Shown: positions 31,673 to 39,991 of the stretch, one piece after another
How positions within the stretch are numbered: position 1 is the first letter of the stretch
Layout of the letters: every line of letters begins with the position of its first letter
Source: JAKAXG01 sp035702985
GTDB lineage: Bacteria > Actinomycetota > Acidimicrobiia > Acidimicrobiales > Palsa-688
Assembly: GCA_035702985.1 (NCBI GenBank)
Contig: DASSZD010000161.1
Location: 1-64,000, forward strand
DNA: 64,000 nt
Direction: 5' to 3'
The notes under the pieces: generated by a model
Database searches by the model: none
What the model was told of the DNA's origin: nothing
Seen by the model: the letters and a program-made list of their open reading frames with translations, nothing else
Program-made: the position numbers and the translations under genes

Positions 31673-33739
31673 ATGGGCGACGGTGCAGCAACCGGTTCGG
31701 GCCGCGGCCCGGGCGTGGCCGTGGCGCTGGACATCCAGGCGCTGCAGAGCCGGGGGAGGCCCAGGTCGGAATGGCCGGGGTGGCCGGGCTGGCCGCCGGG
31801 CTCCACCCCGCTGCGCGACATCCAGGCCTACGTGGCCGCGCACGCCGACGCCCTGGCCCGGTCCGGTCGGCTGGCTGCCGCGCTGCTGGCCCCGGAGTAC
31901 CCCGCCCCGGACGTCTCCTGCCTCCCGGACGGGCTCCTGGCCTCCGGGGCGGTCCGCTGGGACCGGCGCGCCGAGGTCCGCCGGCTGGTCTGGCTGGCGG
32001 CCGCCGGAGGGACCGGGAGGCCGGTCCTGGCCCACCACGTGCCGGCACCGTTCCTCGACACCGACTTCGGTGACCCGGCCGGCCAGGTGGTCGGCGCCGA
32101 CTGGGCCGAGGCCGGCGTTCCCCGGGTGGTGACCGTCCACGACCTGGATCCGCTCGAGGAGCCGCAGCGGTGGCTGCAGTCGCCGTCGCGCCAGGCCCGC
32201 TACCGGGCCCGGGCGGAGTGGGTGGCGGAGTCGGATGTGATCGTGGCGGTGGACGGGCGGGCCGCCGATCAGGTCGTCCGTCTCCTGGGCTTCCCGCCCG
32301 AGCGCCTGGTCGTGGGGACCGGCGCCGACCTGGTGGACGGCATCGTCGAGGCCCTGGGGCGCCGGCTGCCGGGCGGGCAGGCCGGCTCCGGCGTCACCCG
32401 GCCCGGCTCCGGTGCGGCCCGGCCCCGGTCCGGCCCGGATCGGCCCACCCGGGGCGCGGACCGCCCCACCGCGCCGGCGGACCTCCCGGTCGCGCTGGCC
32501 CTGGTCGGGCCCTTCCCACCCCACGGCGGCGGCATCGGCGCGTACAACGGCGACCTCATCGCCGCCCTGGCATCCCCCGGGAGACCGACCCCAGGGGGCC
32601 CGGACCCGGGGGGCCCGGCCCCGGCCCCCCGGGTGGACGCGGTGGCCACCCCGGCCGAGGCCTGGGCCGGGGCGGACCGCGGGTGGCGACCGCCGGCCGG
32701 GGTCCGCAAGCTCCATCCCGAGTCGCTGGGACGCGACATCCGCCCGGCTGGCTACGACCACCTCGTCTACACCATCGGCAACTCGTCCGGGCACCTGGCC
32801 ACCGTGGAGACGGCCCTACGCCACCCGGGCTGGCTGTGGCTGCACGAGACCCGCCTGCCGGCCGTGGCCACCACCGCCCTGGAGGGGCTCGGCGACGAGG
32901 AGTTCCGGGCCCGGATGGAATGGCTGCTGGAGCGGGCGTACCCGGACCGGGCCCCGCTGGCGTCGGCCGCGGCCGCCGGGAGGTCCCACCTGGCGCTGGC
33001 CGGGGCCGGGGTGGGGCTGGCCGGGCTACTGGTGGCCCGGTCCGCCGGGGTGCTGGTCAACTCCACCGCGGCCCGCAACTTCCTCCTCCTCGACCTGCCT
33101 CCCCTGGCGTGGCACCCGCCGGTCCGGGTGCTGCCGCCCGGCTGCCCGCCCGTCCGACCCCTCGGGGCCGGCCGCCGCCCACGGCGGTCCGGGGGCCGGC
33201 CGCTCGCCGTGGCGTTCGGGGTGGTGTCCATGTCGAAGCGTCCGGACGTGATGGTCGACGCGGCCGCCCGGGGAGGTTTCGATCTGGCGTTCGTGGGCCC
33301 GTGCCCGCCGATTCTGGCCGAGCTGATCGACAACCGGGCCCGGCACCTCGGCATACCGGAACGGGTCGAGGTGGCCGGCGCGGTGGACGATGGGCAGTGG
33401 TGGGGCTGGATGGGCCGGGCCACCGTGGCGGTGCAGCTGCGGGAGGAGTCGAGCGGCGAGATCTCGGCTGCGGTGCTCGACGCCCTGGCCGCCGGGGTGC
33501 CGGTGGTGACCAACCTGCCGGCCGCGTCGGATTATCCGGAGGCGACGGTGGCCATGCTCCCGGGCGGGGCCGGGGCGCCTCCTGACCCCGACGACGTGGC
33601 GGCCGTGGTGGACCGGCTGGTGGGCGACCCCGACGGGCTCGAGGGGCTCAGCCGGGCCGGGCAGGACTACGCATCGGGCCACCAGATGTCCGACCTGGCC
33701 CGGGCCCTCCTGGAGGCGGTCACCTCCACCGACCCCTGA
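31673..33739 (+). CDS. Large bimodular glycosyltransferase, GT4-like
   Basis: 688 residues from ATG at 31673. Two GT-B-like portions are visible. The first (residues 1-235) has VVTVHDLDPLEEP, the DVIVAVDGRAADQVVRLLG pseudo-acceptor helix and PERLVVGTGADLV. A Pro/Gly/Arg-rich linker follows (about 236-270). The second starts VALALVGPFPPHGGGIGAYNGDL, the usual GT4 N-terminus, and ends with a nucleotide-sugar domain with LAAGVPVVTNLPAASDYPE. The classical EX7E pair is partly degraded (EESSGEISAAVLDALAAG). No membrane helices are visible, so it should be cytoplasmic or membrane-associated. A TACCGT element 8 bases before ATG and no SD suggest a leaderless transcript. Donor and acceptor are unknown. 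Confidence 0.75.
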   Translation: MGDGAATGSGRGPGVAVALDIQALQSRGRPRSEWPGWPGWPPGSTPLRDIQAYVAAHADALARSGRLAAALLAPEYPAPDVSCLPDGLLASGAVRWDRRAEVRRLVWLAAAGGTGRPVLAHHVPAPFLDTDFGDPAGQVVGADWAEAGVPRVVTVHDLDPLEEPQRWLQSPSRQARYRARAEWVAESDVIVAVDGRAADQVVRLLGFPPERLVVGTGADLVDGIVEALGRRLPGGQAGSGVTRPGSGAARPRSGPDRPTRGADRPTAPADLPVALALVGPFPPHGGGIGAYNGDLIAALASPGRPTPGGPDPGGPAPAPRVDAVATPAEAWAGADRGWRPPAGVRKLHPESLGRDIRPAGYDHLVYTIGNSSGHLATVETALRHPGWLWLHETRLPAVATTALEGLGDEEFRARMEWLLERAYPDRAPLASAAAAGRSHLALAGAGVGLAGLLVARSAGVLVNSTAARNFLLLDLPPLAWHPPVRVLPPGCPPVRPLGAGRRPRRSGGRPLAVAFGVVSMSKRPDVMVDAAARGGFDLAFVGPCPPILAELIDNRARHLGIPERVEVAGAVDDGQWWGWMGRATVAVQLREESSGEISAAVLDALAAGVPVVTNLPAASDYPEATVAMLPGGAGAPPDPDDVAAVVDRLVGDPDGLEGLSRAGQDYASGHQMSDLARALLEAVTSTDP

Positions 33740-33841
33740 CGCCGCCCTGCCCCCCTCGAAGGGCCTGCCGGCCGCCCCCAGGCGACCACCGACCGGGTTC
33801 GCCACCGGTACCGGCCCGCGACCCGTTGGTAGTCTCAGCGG

Positions 33842-35683
33842 ATGGTCGCCAACCGGCTCGGCTGGCCGGCGCTTCGCGGCCGGGCTCCCAGCTACGCCGA
33901 CCCGCAGGAACGGACGACGTCCTCCCCCGACCGGCGCATCGACGTCCGGGCCGGTCTCATCGTCTCCGCCCTGTACCTGCTGGGCGGGGTGATCGCCTAC
34001 TGGCACGTGTGGGCCCACCCGGCCACCGTCCAGGCCGGGTACGGGACGGGAGACCTGGGTCGCTACGACTGGTTCGTGGGGTGGGTGCCGTGGGCCCTGG
34101 CCCACGGGGCCAACCCGTTCGTGTCCCACATCGCCAACGTGCCGTTCGGCGTCAACCTCATGGACGACACCTCGGTGCTGGCCCTGGGGCTGGTCATGGC
34201 TCCGGTCACCGTCCTGTTCGGCCCGGTCGTGTCGGTCAACGTCCTGCTGACGCTGGCCTACCCGCTGTCCGCCGGGGCGGCGTACCTGCTGGCCCGCCGC
34301 TTCACCGGGTGGCGGCCGGCGGCGTTCGCGGCCGGGCTGTTCTACGGGTTCTCGCCCTACATGGTGGCCCAGGGCTCGGGGCACCTGAACCTGTCGTTCG
34401 TACCGCTCCCGCCGCTCGTGATCCTGGCCCTGCACGAGCTGCTGATCCGCCAGGAGCGCCCGGCCCGCCGGGTCGGGGCGCTGCTCGGGGTGATGGTGGC
34501 GGCGCAGTTCCTCATCTCCACCGAGATAACCGCCACCACCGCCCTGTTCTCGGCCATCGCGCTGGTGATGGTGGCCGTGGTCGGCCGCCACCAGGTGCGG
34601 GCCCGGCTCCGCCACGCGGTGGAGGGGCTGGCGGTGGCGGCCGCGGTGGCGGCGGTCCTCCTGGCCTACCCGCTGTACGTGGCGCTGGCCGGGCCGCTGC
34701 ACATATCCGGGCTCATCCTCGGTTTCCAGTACTACTACTCGGACCTGGTGGCGCCGCTGCTGCCCACCTCGCTGATGCAGTTCGGCACGGCCCACATGAA
34801 GCGCATCGCCGACAAGATCGGCGGCAACCTGTCGGAGAACGGCACCTACCTCGGGGTGCCGCTCATCGTCTTGGTGGTGGCCGCCGCGGCGATGATCCGC
34901 CGGAAGGTGGTGTGGATCGCCACTGGCATGGCGGTGATCGCCTTCGTGCTGTCCCTCGGCAGCCGGTTCCACCTCGGACTGGCCCGCTACGCCACCTTCG
35001 GTGACAAGGTCCCGCTACCGGGCGCCATCCTGTTCCACATCCCCAAGTTCAACGACGCCTTCCCGGTCCGCTACGCCCTCTTCGTCGACCTGTTCGTGAG
35101 CATCGTCCTGGCCGTCACCCTCGAGGCCCTCCACCGGAAGGGATCCGAACGGCCGGCGATGGGGGTGGCCCTTCCGGCGGCCGTGGCGGTGGTGGCCCTG
35201 CTCCCCCTGCTGCCGGCGTGGCCCTACGCGGCAGAGGGCCCCACCGGCGTGCCGAGCTACTTCACCACCGCTGCGGTGCAAGCCGTCCCGGCCGGATCCA
35301 CCGCCCTGGTGTACCCGGTGCCGGTCAACACCAACGACGCCGCCCAGCTGTGGCAGGCCGAGGCCGGCTACCGGTTCTCCGAGGTGGGGGGCTACTTCGT
35401 GGTGCCCGCGCCCAAGGGAGCGCCGTCGGGATCGCAGTTCTTCGAGCCGACGACCACGACCACCGCGCTGACCGCCCTGGCCAACGGCCGGGCCCTGCCG
35501 CGCACCCCGGCCCTCCGGGCGGCCCTCACCGGACAGCTGCGCAGCTGGGGGGTGTCCAGCCTGCTGGTCCAGCCGGTGGGGGCGGACCCGGTCGGCTTCT
35601 TCACCTGGCTGACCGGGCGGCCCCCCGACGCGTCCCGGGGCGGGATGCTCGCCTGGTACCACTGGCCGCTTCGGAGTAGATAG
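33842..35683 (+). CDS. Multi-span membrane protein, probable GT-C glycosyltransferase
   Basis: 613 residues from ATG at 33842. About 11-13 helices span residues 36-470, followed by an extracytoplasmic C-terminal domain. The first external loop carries GTGDLGRYDWFVGWVPWAL with Asp residues in the position of the catalytic acidic motif of GT-C enzymes that use polyprenyl-phosphate sugars; LFYGFSPYMVAQGSGHLNLSF is typical of this group. The C-terminal domain has VYPVPVNTNDAAQLWQAEAGYRFSEVGGYF, common in this uncharacterised family. TAGTCT ends 6 bases before the ATG, so the message may be leaderless. The 3' end overlaps the convergent GT4 gene by 83 bases. Confidence 0.75.
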   Translation: MVANRLGWPALRGRAPSYADPQERTTSSPDRRIDVRAGLIVSALYLLGGVIAYWHVWAHPATVQAGYGTGDLGRYDWFVGWVPWALAHGANPFVSHIANVPFGVNLMDDTSVLALGLVMAPVTVLFGPVVSVNVLLTLAYPLSAGAAYLLARRFTGWRPAAFAAGLFYGFSPYMVAQGSGHLNLSFVPLPPLVILALHELLIRQERPARRVGALLGVMVAAQFLISTEITATTALFSAIALVMVAVVGRHQVRARLRHAVEGLAVAAAVAAVLLAYPLYVALAGPLHISGLILGFQYYYSDLVAPLLPTSLMQFGTAHMKRIADKIGGNLSENGTYLGVPLIVLVVAAAAMIRRKVVWIATGMAVIAFVLSLGSRFHLGLARYATFGDKVPLPGAILFHIPKFNDAFPVRYALFVDLFVSIVLAVTLEALHRKGSERPAMGVALPAAVAVVALLPLLPAWPYAAEGPTGVPSYFTTAAVQAVPAGSTALVYPVPVNTNDAAQLWQAEAGYRFSEVGGYFVVPAPKGAPSGSQFFEPTTTTTALTALANGRALPRTPALRAALTGQLRSWGVSSLLVQPVGADPVGFFTWLTGRPPDASRGGMLAWYHWPLRSR

Positions 35684-36758
35684 CAGCCATACCCCGGGCG
35701 CACGCGTCCCAGGAGAAAGTGCCGGCCCGTTCCCGGCCGGCCCCACCGAGCGTCCGGGTCCGGTCGCGGTCGTCGAGGAGGGCCGCCATGGCCTCCCCCA
35801 GGGCATCGTGGTCCCCGGCCGGGACCAGCACGGCGGAATCGCCCACCACCTCCGGGATGGAACCGGCGGCGGTGGCCACCACCGGCACGCCGGCGGCCAT
35901 CGCCTGCAACGGCGGGTAGCCGAAACCCTCGTAGCGAGACGGGTACGCCAGGAGCGCCGCTCCCTGCAGGACGGCTGTCAGGTCCTGGTCCCCGACGTAG
36001 CCGAGCTGGACTATCCGGTCCCGGTGCGGCGAGCGCTCCAGCGCCTCCCGGAACTCCCCGGCGCCCCATCCGTCGGCCCCGATCACGACCAGTCCGACGT
36101 CGGGGCGCGACCCGGCCAGCGCGTCGAAGGCCCGCACCAGGCTCGGGTAGTCCTTGCGGGGCTCGACGGTGCCGACGGCCAGGATGTAGCGCTCGAACGG
36201 CAGGCGGGGACCCGCCGGGCCGGCCGGGGCCAGAGGCGGTATCCCCGACCACACCACCCGGACCCGGTCCGGGTCGGCACCGAAGGCGTCGATCACCTCA
36301 TCGGCCACGAAGCGGGAGTGGGTGTGCACCCACGCCCCCCGGCGCACTGCCCGGCGGATGAACTCGGGGAACGCCAGGGTCTCCGGCTGGCACATCTCCG
36401 GGAAGTGCAGGGGGGTCAGATCGTGCACCGTGACGACCCGGGCCGCCCGCCACGTGGGGGGGACGATGAAGTTGGTGCCGTGCACCACGTCGAGCGGACC
36501 GGTGAAGGCTTCGAGCGGCACGGCCAGCCGGCGTTCCCACAGGGCCCGCACCGGGCGGGCCGGCATGGGCCGACCGATCAGGTGGGTGCCGGAAGGCAGC
36601 CGGCCGGCCAGCTCCGGGCGCATCCGCCACGTGACGGCGTAGACCGCCACGTCCAGCTCCTCCAGCCCGGCCAGCCCCTCGAGCAACCCGAGGGTGAAGT
36701 TGCCGACACCGGTCCGCCGGCCGAGGAGCGGCTCGCCGTCCAGGGCCACCTTGATCAT
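35601..36758 (-). CDS. GT4 family glycosyltransferase
   Basis: 385 residues from ATG at 36758, where the first strand IKVALDGEPLLGRRTGVGNF begins. The N-terminal acceptor domain has DVVHGTNFIVPP and VVTVHDLTPLHFPEM; the C-terminal donor domain has YILAVGTVEPRKDYPSLVRAF, the EGFGYPPLQAMAAG EX7E motif and VVATAAGSIPEVVGDSAVLV. This is the mannosyltransferase-like (WbaZ/MtfB) type found in surface polysaccharide synthesis. The last 20 residues are Arg-rich and overlap the convergent gene's 3' end; they may be dispensable. The longer start at 36797 would overlap the divergent gene start at 36796 and is less likely. Confidence 0.88.
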   Translation of the reverse strand: MIKVALDGEPLLGRRTGVGNFTLGLLEGLAGLEELDVAVYAVTWRMRPELAGRLPSGTHLIGRPMPARPVRALWERRLAVPLEAFTGPLDVVHGTNFIVPPTWRAARVVTVHDLTPLHFPEMCQPETLAFPEFIRRAVRRGAWVHTHSRFVADEVIDAFGADPDRVRVVWSGIPPLAPAGPAGPRLPFERYILAVGTVEPRKDYPSLVRAFDALAGSRPDVGLVVIGADGWGAGEFREALERSPHRDRIVQLGYVGDQDLTAVLQGAALLAYPSRYEGFGYPPLQAMAAGVPVVATAAGSIPEVVGDSAVLVPAGDHDALGEAMAALLDDRDRTRTLGGAGRERAGTFSWDACARGMAAIYSEAASGTRRASRPGTRRGAARSAR

Positions 36759-36795
36759 CCGGGCAGTCTGGCACGCCGGTGATACGGTCCCCGCC

Positions 36796-37212
36796 ATGAG
36801 CGTGATGCCCGACCCCGCCCTCGAGGCGGCCGCTGAGCGGCTGGAACGCCAGGCTCCCGGCTACCTGGCCCGGACCCGCCGGCTGGCTGCCGGACTGGGC
36901 CTGCCGCCCACCCCCGCCGAGCGGGTGGTGCGGGCCATAGACCTCGTCGACGAGACCGCCCAGGTCAACGCCGATGCCTCCACCTACTCGGCCCAGGTGT
37001 GGAACCGGGTCATGAAGACCACGGTGGGCCGGTTGGTCCGCTGGTACATGCTGCACATGGCCGGCCAGGTGGCCAACCTCGGTGGCAGCGTTTCGTGGCT
37101 GGGCCGGGCCCTGTACGACTACACGGCCGGCCTGGAGACGGAGCTCCAGCGGCTCAAAGTGGAGGTCGAGCAGCTGAAGGCCCGGGTGGAGGAGATGCAG
37201 GCCCAGCCCTAG
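36796..37212 (+). CDS. Hypothetical protein with C-terminal coiled coil
   Basis: 138 residues from ATG at 36796. No family is recognised. Residues 8-90 are helical with RVVRAIDLVDETAQVNADAST and VGRLVRWYMLHMAGQVANLGG; the region around 75-100 is moderately hydrophobic and could lie on a membrane. Residues 108-138 show a heptad pattern (LETELQRLKVEVEQLKARVEE), a clear coiled coil, suggesting an oligomer or a partner. TACGGT 7 bases upstream of ATG and no SD fit a leaderless transcript. The 3' end overlaps the convergent protease gene by 4 bases. Confidence 0.65.
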   Translation: MSVMPDPALEAAAERLERQAPGYLARTRRLAAGLGLPPTPAERVVRAIDLVDETAQVNADASTYSAQVWNRVMKTTVGRLVRWYMLHMAGQVANLGGSVSWLGRALYDYTAGLETELQRLKVEVEQLKARVEEMQAQP

Positions 37213-37925
37213 GCGGTGCAGGCCAGGCCGCCCCGGCGGGGCCGGCCGCCGAGGAACGTCTCGAGCGAGGACAACGGCATGGCCAGCCCCTGCTCGGACG
37301 CCGTGTCCAGGGCGAACACCACCCCCACCACCCGGCCCGAGGCGTCGAGGAGAGGGCTGCCGGAGTTGCCCGGCTTCACCGTGTCACTGATCTGCAGCAC
37401 CGGGCCCGAGACCCCCAGCTGCGGGGCGGTGGTCACGCCGAGCACCTTTCCCGAGGTGACGGTCAGTTGGTCGCCCTCGGGGTAGCCGGTGACATACACC
37501 TCCGAGCCGACCGCCGGCGTGGCCGGACCGGCGGACGGGGCGACCGTGCCCGCCGGGGACGCGGCGTTGAGCCGGGCCAGGTCGTAGGAGCCGCTGTGGC
37601 CGCCCACCCCGGCGTTGAAGTCGGTGCCCGACCAGGTGGACAGCTGCAGGCCGGTGGCGCCGGCCGCCACGTGGCGGTTGGTGACGACCGTCCCGTCGAA
37701 GGCGAACGCCGTGCCGGTGGACAGGCACGCCGGGTTGCGTACCCGGAACACGAACTGCCGGGCCTCGGCCAGCAGGGCCCCCGGCCCGCCCAGGGCGGCC
37801 ACCGCGACCGGGGCGGCCGTCACCGTCGAGGTGGGCTGGGCCCGGGGAGCGGCCGGGGCGCACGCCGCGAGCAGGACCGTGGCGGCGCCCAGCCCGGCGG
37901 CCACGACCGTCCAGGGGCTCCTCAC
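37209..37925 (-). CDS. Trypsin-like serine protease, predicted lipoprotein
   Basis: 238 residues from GTG at 37925, chosen because the GTGA overlaps the upstream stop and the start opens a lipoprotein signal: VVAAGLGAATVLLAAC with lipobox Cys22. The catalytic triad of a chymotrypsin-fold protease is readable: His85 in VTNRHVAAG, Asp115 in SYDLARL, Ser188 in KPGNSGSPLLD. This looks like the HtrA/DegP protease core without a PDZ domain. A Thr/Ala/Pro-rich linker (residues 25-45) tethers it to the membrane. It is coupled to the membrane-anchored coiled-coil protein upstream, which may be a partner or substrate. The specific substrate is unknown. Confidence 0.88.
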   Translation of the reverse strand: MRSPWTVVAAGLGAATVLLAACAPAAPRAQPTSTVTAAPVAVAALGGPGALLAEARQFVFRVRNPACLSTGTAFAFDGTVVTNRHVAAGATGLQLSTWSGTDFNAGVGGHSGSYDLARLNAASPAGTVAPSAGPATPAVGSEVYVTGYPEGDQLTVTSGKVLGVTTAPQLGVSGPVLQISDTVKPGNSGSPLLDASGRVVGVVFALDTASEQGLAMPLSSLETFLGGRPRRGGLACTA

Positions 37926-38542
37926 GGGGCGTTCTGGATGGCCGACTGCAGCTGCTGGTTGGCCGACTCGGCTTGGTTGCACGTGGCGTCGACCTGGGCC
38001 GCCTCCGCCTCGAGGGCATTGAGCCGGCTGACGTCACCCGACCCGACAGCGGTGTTCAGGTCGGTGTCCAGCTGGTTGGTGGCGGTCAGGCACTGCTGCA
38101 GGTCGTCGGCCACGCTGCCGGCGGCCGATAGGAGCTGCTGCAGGACCGTCTCCTGATCGACGGCCTTCTCCTTCTGGGTGGCCACGTTGGACAGCTGGCC
38201 CTGCAGCGACGACAGCTGGTTGTGGAGGGTCGCCACCTGCGAGTTGAGCGTCCCGATCCGGCCGTTGGCCGACTTCACCTGGCTGATCATCTGATCCGCC
38301 CGGGCCATCTGGGTCAGATCGAGGCGCCGCCAGCTCTGCGCGCTGCGGTCGTTGTGCCAGGCCAGGTAGCCGAGTCCGCCGCCGGCTGCCACCACGACGG
38401 TGAAGGCGACGGCGGTCAGCCACCGCCGACCCCGGCGGGCCGGTGGGGGTCCCAGCGGGGCCGGGGTCCACGTCAGCGGCACGAAGGTCTCCGGGCCCGG
38501 GCGGTCGGGCCATCCCTCTCCGGCCAGGCGGTCCTCTGACAC
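37922..38542 (-). CDS. Single-pass membrane protein with external coiled coil
   Basis: 206 residues from GTG at 38542. A Pro-rich cytoplasmic N-terminus and a basic patch (PARRGRRW) precede one helix (about 43-62, AVAFTVVVAAGGGLGYLAW). From about residue 78 to the end it is helical with heptads (IGTLNSQVATLHNQLSSLQGQ) and holds two Cys residues (LQQCLTATNQLD, DATCNQAESANQ) that could be paired. No family is recognised. The gene is translationally coupled to the lipoprotein protease at 37209-37925, so the two probably act together at the membrane, for example as anchor and protease. Confidence 0.75.
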   Translation of the reverse strand: MSEDRLAGEGWPDRPGPETFVPLTWTPAPLGPPPARRGRRWLTAVAFTVVVAAGGGLGYLAWHNDRSAQSWRRLDLTQMARADQMISQVKSANGRIGTLNSQVATLHNQLSSLQGQLSNVATQKEKAVDQETVLQQLLSAAGSVADDLQQCLTATNQLDTDLNTAVGSGDVSRLNALEAEAAQVDATCNQAESANQQLQSAIQNAP

Positions 38543-38576
38543 CGGCCCCGAGTGTAAATGGCGCGATCATCCCCCA

Positions 38577-39254
38577 ATGGCCGCAACCGTCCTGGTGGTC
38601 TCCCCGCACCCCGACGACGAGATCGTCGGCTGCGGGGCCACCCTTCTGGCGTTGCGAGACGCCGGGTGGCGGGTGGTCAACCTGGCCTGCTCGCTCGGCC
38701 GGGGTCCGGCGCGGGACCGCCGCCGGGCCGAGCTGGAGGCGGCGCTGGCGGTGGTGGGATTCGAGGGCCTCATCGCGCCGAGCGACGTGCCGCTGGTCGA
38801 TTCGGTGGTGTCCGCCGCCCGCCGGGTGGGCGCCGACCTGGTGGTCTCGCCGCATTGCGCCGATGGCCACCCGGCCCACGAGGCGGCCGGGCGGGCGGTG
38901 GCCGCGGCCGGACCCGATCTGCCCTCGCCCCGCTGGTGGGCCTGGGGCCTGTGGGCCGACCTGCCCGCCCCCAACCTGTACGTGCCGTGGGCCCGGGACC
39001 GGCTGGCCGAGCTGACTTCGGCGCTGCGCTGCCATGCCGGCGAAGTGTCCCGCAACCCCTACGACGACCTGCTGGCCGCACGCGGCCGGGTGGGTGCCAT
39101 CCTCGGGTCGGAGCGGGTGTTCGGCTTCGGCGCGCCGGCCGCGTCAGCCTTGCCCTACGCCGACCTGCTCACCGAGGCCTGTTTCGAGGCCGGCTCGTGG
39201 CGACCCTCCCCGGCCCGCCTGGCCGTCCCGGACGACCCGGCCCGGCCCCTCTAG
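38577..39254 (+). CDS. PIG-L/LmbE-family zinc deacetylase
   Basis: 225 residues from ATG at 38577, placing the first strand (TVLVVSPHPDDE) at the N-terminus. The metal-binding signature His11-Pro-Asp13-Asp14-Glu is intact, and a downstream SPHCADGHPAH provides the second His set. Members remove N-acetyl groups from GlcNAc-containing conjugates: mycothiol precursors (MshB), lincomycin-type compounds or bacillithiol. In actinobacteria MshB and Mca belong here, but this protein is shorter than both (about 300 residues), so a different GlcNAc substrate is likely. It overlaps the convergent tautomerase gene by 4 bases. Confidence 0.85.
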   Translation: MAATVLVVSPHPDDEIVGCGATLLALRDAGWRVVNLACSLGRGPARDRRRAELEAALAVVGFEGLIAPSDVPLVDSVVSAARRVGADLVVSPHCADGHPAHEAAGRAVAAAGPDLPSPRWWAWGLWADLPAPNLYVPWARDRLAELTSALRCHAGEVSRNPYDDLLAARGRVGAILGSERVFGFGAPAASALPYADLLTEACFEAGSWRPSPARLAVPDDPARPL

Positions 39255-39442
39255 CCGGAGCGCGAGGACAGAAGCTCGCCTCCAGCCATGTAGTCCTGCG
39301 GGGCGAACTCCGACACCCACACCCGGATGGACGGAACCGGGGCGCCGATGGATTCGTGCACCGCTTCGGTCACGGCCCGCAGCAGGGCTTCCTTCTGCTC
39401 GGGGGTGCGGCCGGCGGCCATGTGGATCTGGACCAGGGGCAT
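39251..39442 (-). CDS. 4-oxalocrotonate tautomerase-family protein
   Basis: 63 residues from ATG at 39442, the typical size. The protein starts M-P-L-V-Q-I-H-M, so after Met removal the catalytic Pro1 is at the N-terminus, followed by AAGRTPEQKEALLRAVTEAVHESIG and a C-terminal strand IRVWVSEFAPQDYMAGG. This is the 4-OT/xylH beta-alpha-beta unit that works as a hexamer on enol or keto acids. Arg11 in AAGRTPEQ corresponds to the usual Arg. No catabolic pathway genes flank it, so the substrate is open. Confidence 0.88.
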   Translation of the reverse strand: MPLVQIHMAAGRTPEQKEALLRAVTEAVHESIGAPVPSIRVWVSEFAPQDYMAGGELLSSRSG

Positions 39443-39483
39443 GCCAGACCCTACGCCCCGGGCCCGGCGGGACCGGCCGGCTC

Positions 39484-39909
39484 CTAGGAAGCCGCCACCA
39501 GCGCGGCGCGGCCCCCGGCGGCCACCAGCTCGAACAGCAGACCCTCGAGGGCGGCCGGGCCGGCCGGCTCGGGCGTGAAGGCCGGCAGCCGGTACGACCG
39601 CTCCACCGCGATGTGGCCGCGATGTCCCACCCTCTCGCGCTTCAGGATGAGCCAGCCGTCCCCGTAACGGAGGGTGAGCTGGCGGGCGTCGGGATCGGCC
39701 TGCACATCTATGTGGCCGCCCAGATGGGCCGAGCCGAGGGCCGAGTTGGCCCGACGGGTCAGGCAGATGAGCTGCGTGCAGAGCCCGAACCACCGCTGGT
39801 CCGCCGCCGGCAGGGCCCGGGTGGAGCTGGGCACCAGCCGGGGGCAGGTGGCCTGAACGGAGCGGGCTGCTGCTTCAACCAGTTTCTCCGAGAAGGGGTC
39901 ATCGTTCAC
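39484..39909 (-). CDS. Hypothetical protein
   Basis: 141 residues from GTG at 39909; an in-frame ATG at 39993 would add 28 residues but would share its start triplet bases with the divergent SDR gene, so the shorter form is preferred with moderate confidence. No known family. The sequence is helical at first (FSEKLVEAAARSVQATCPRLV), then has beta strands with HIDVQADPDARQLTLRYGDGWLILKRERV, a possible small alpha-beta domain. Its Ala/Pro-rich end (FELVAAGGRAALVAAS) is amphipathic. Coding bias matches the neighbours. Confidence 0.55.
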   Translation of the reverse strand: MNDDPFSEKLVEAAARSVQATCPRLVPSSTRALPAADQRWFGLCTQLICLTRRANSALGSAHLGGHIDVQADPDARQLTLRYGDGWLILKRERVGHRGHIAVERSYRLPAFTPEPAGPAALEGLLFELVAAGGRAALVAAS

Positions 39910-39991
39910 CGCCGGCCACGATGTATCAAATGCCCCGGTACCGGTAGGGGCTTTGGTCCCGAACCGGAAAGCAGGCGTAACGTCGCCTGTC

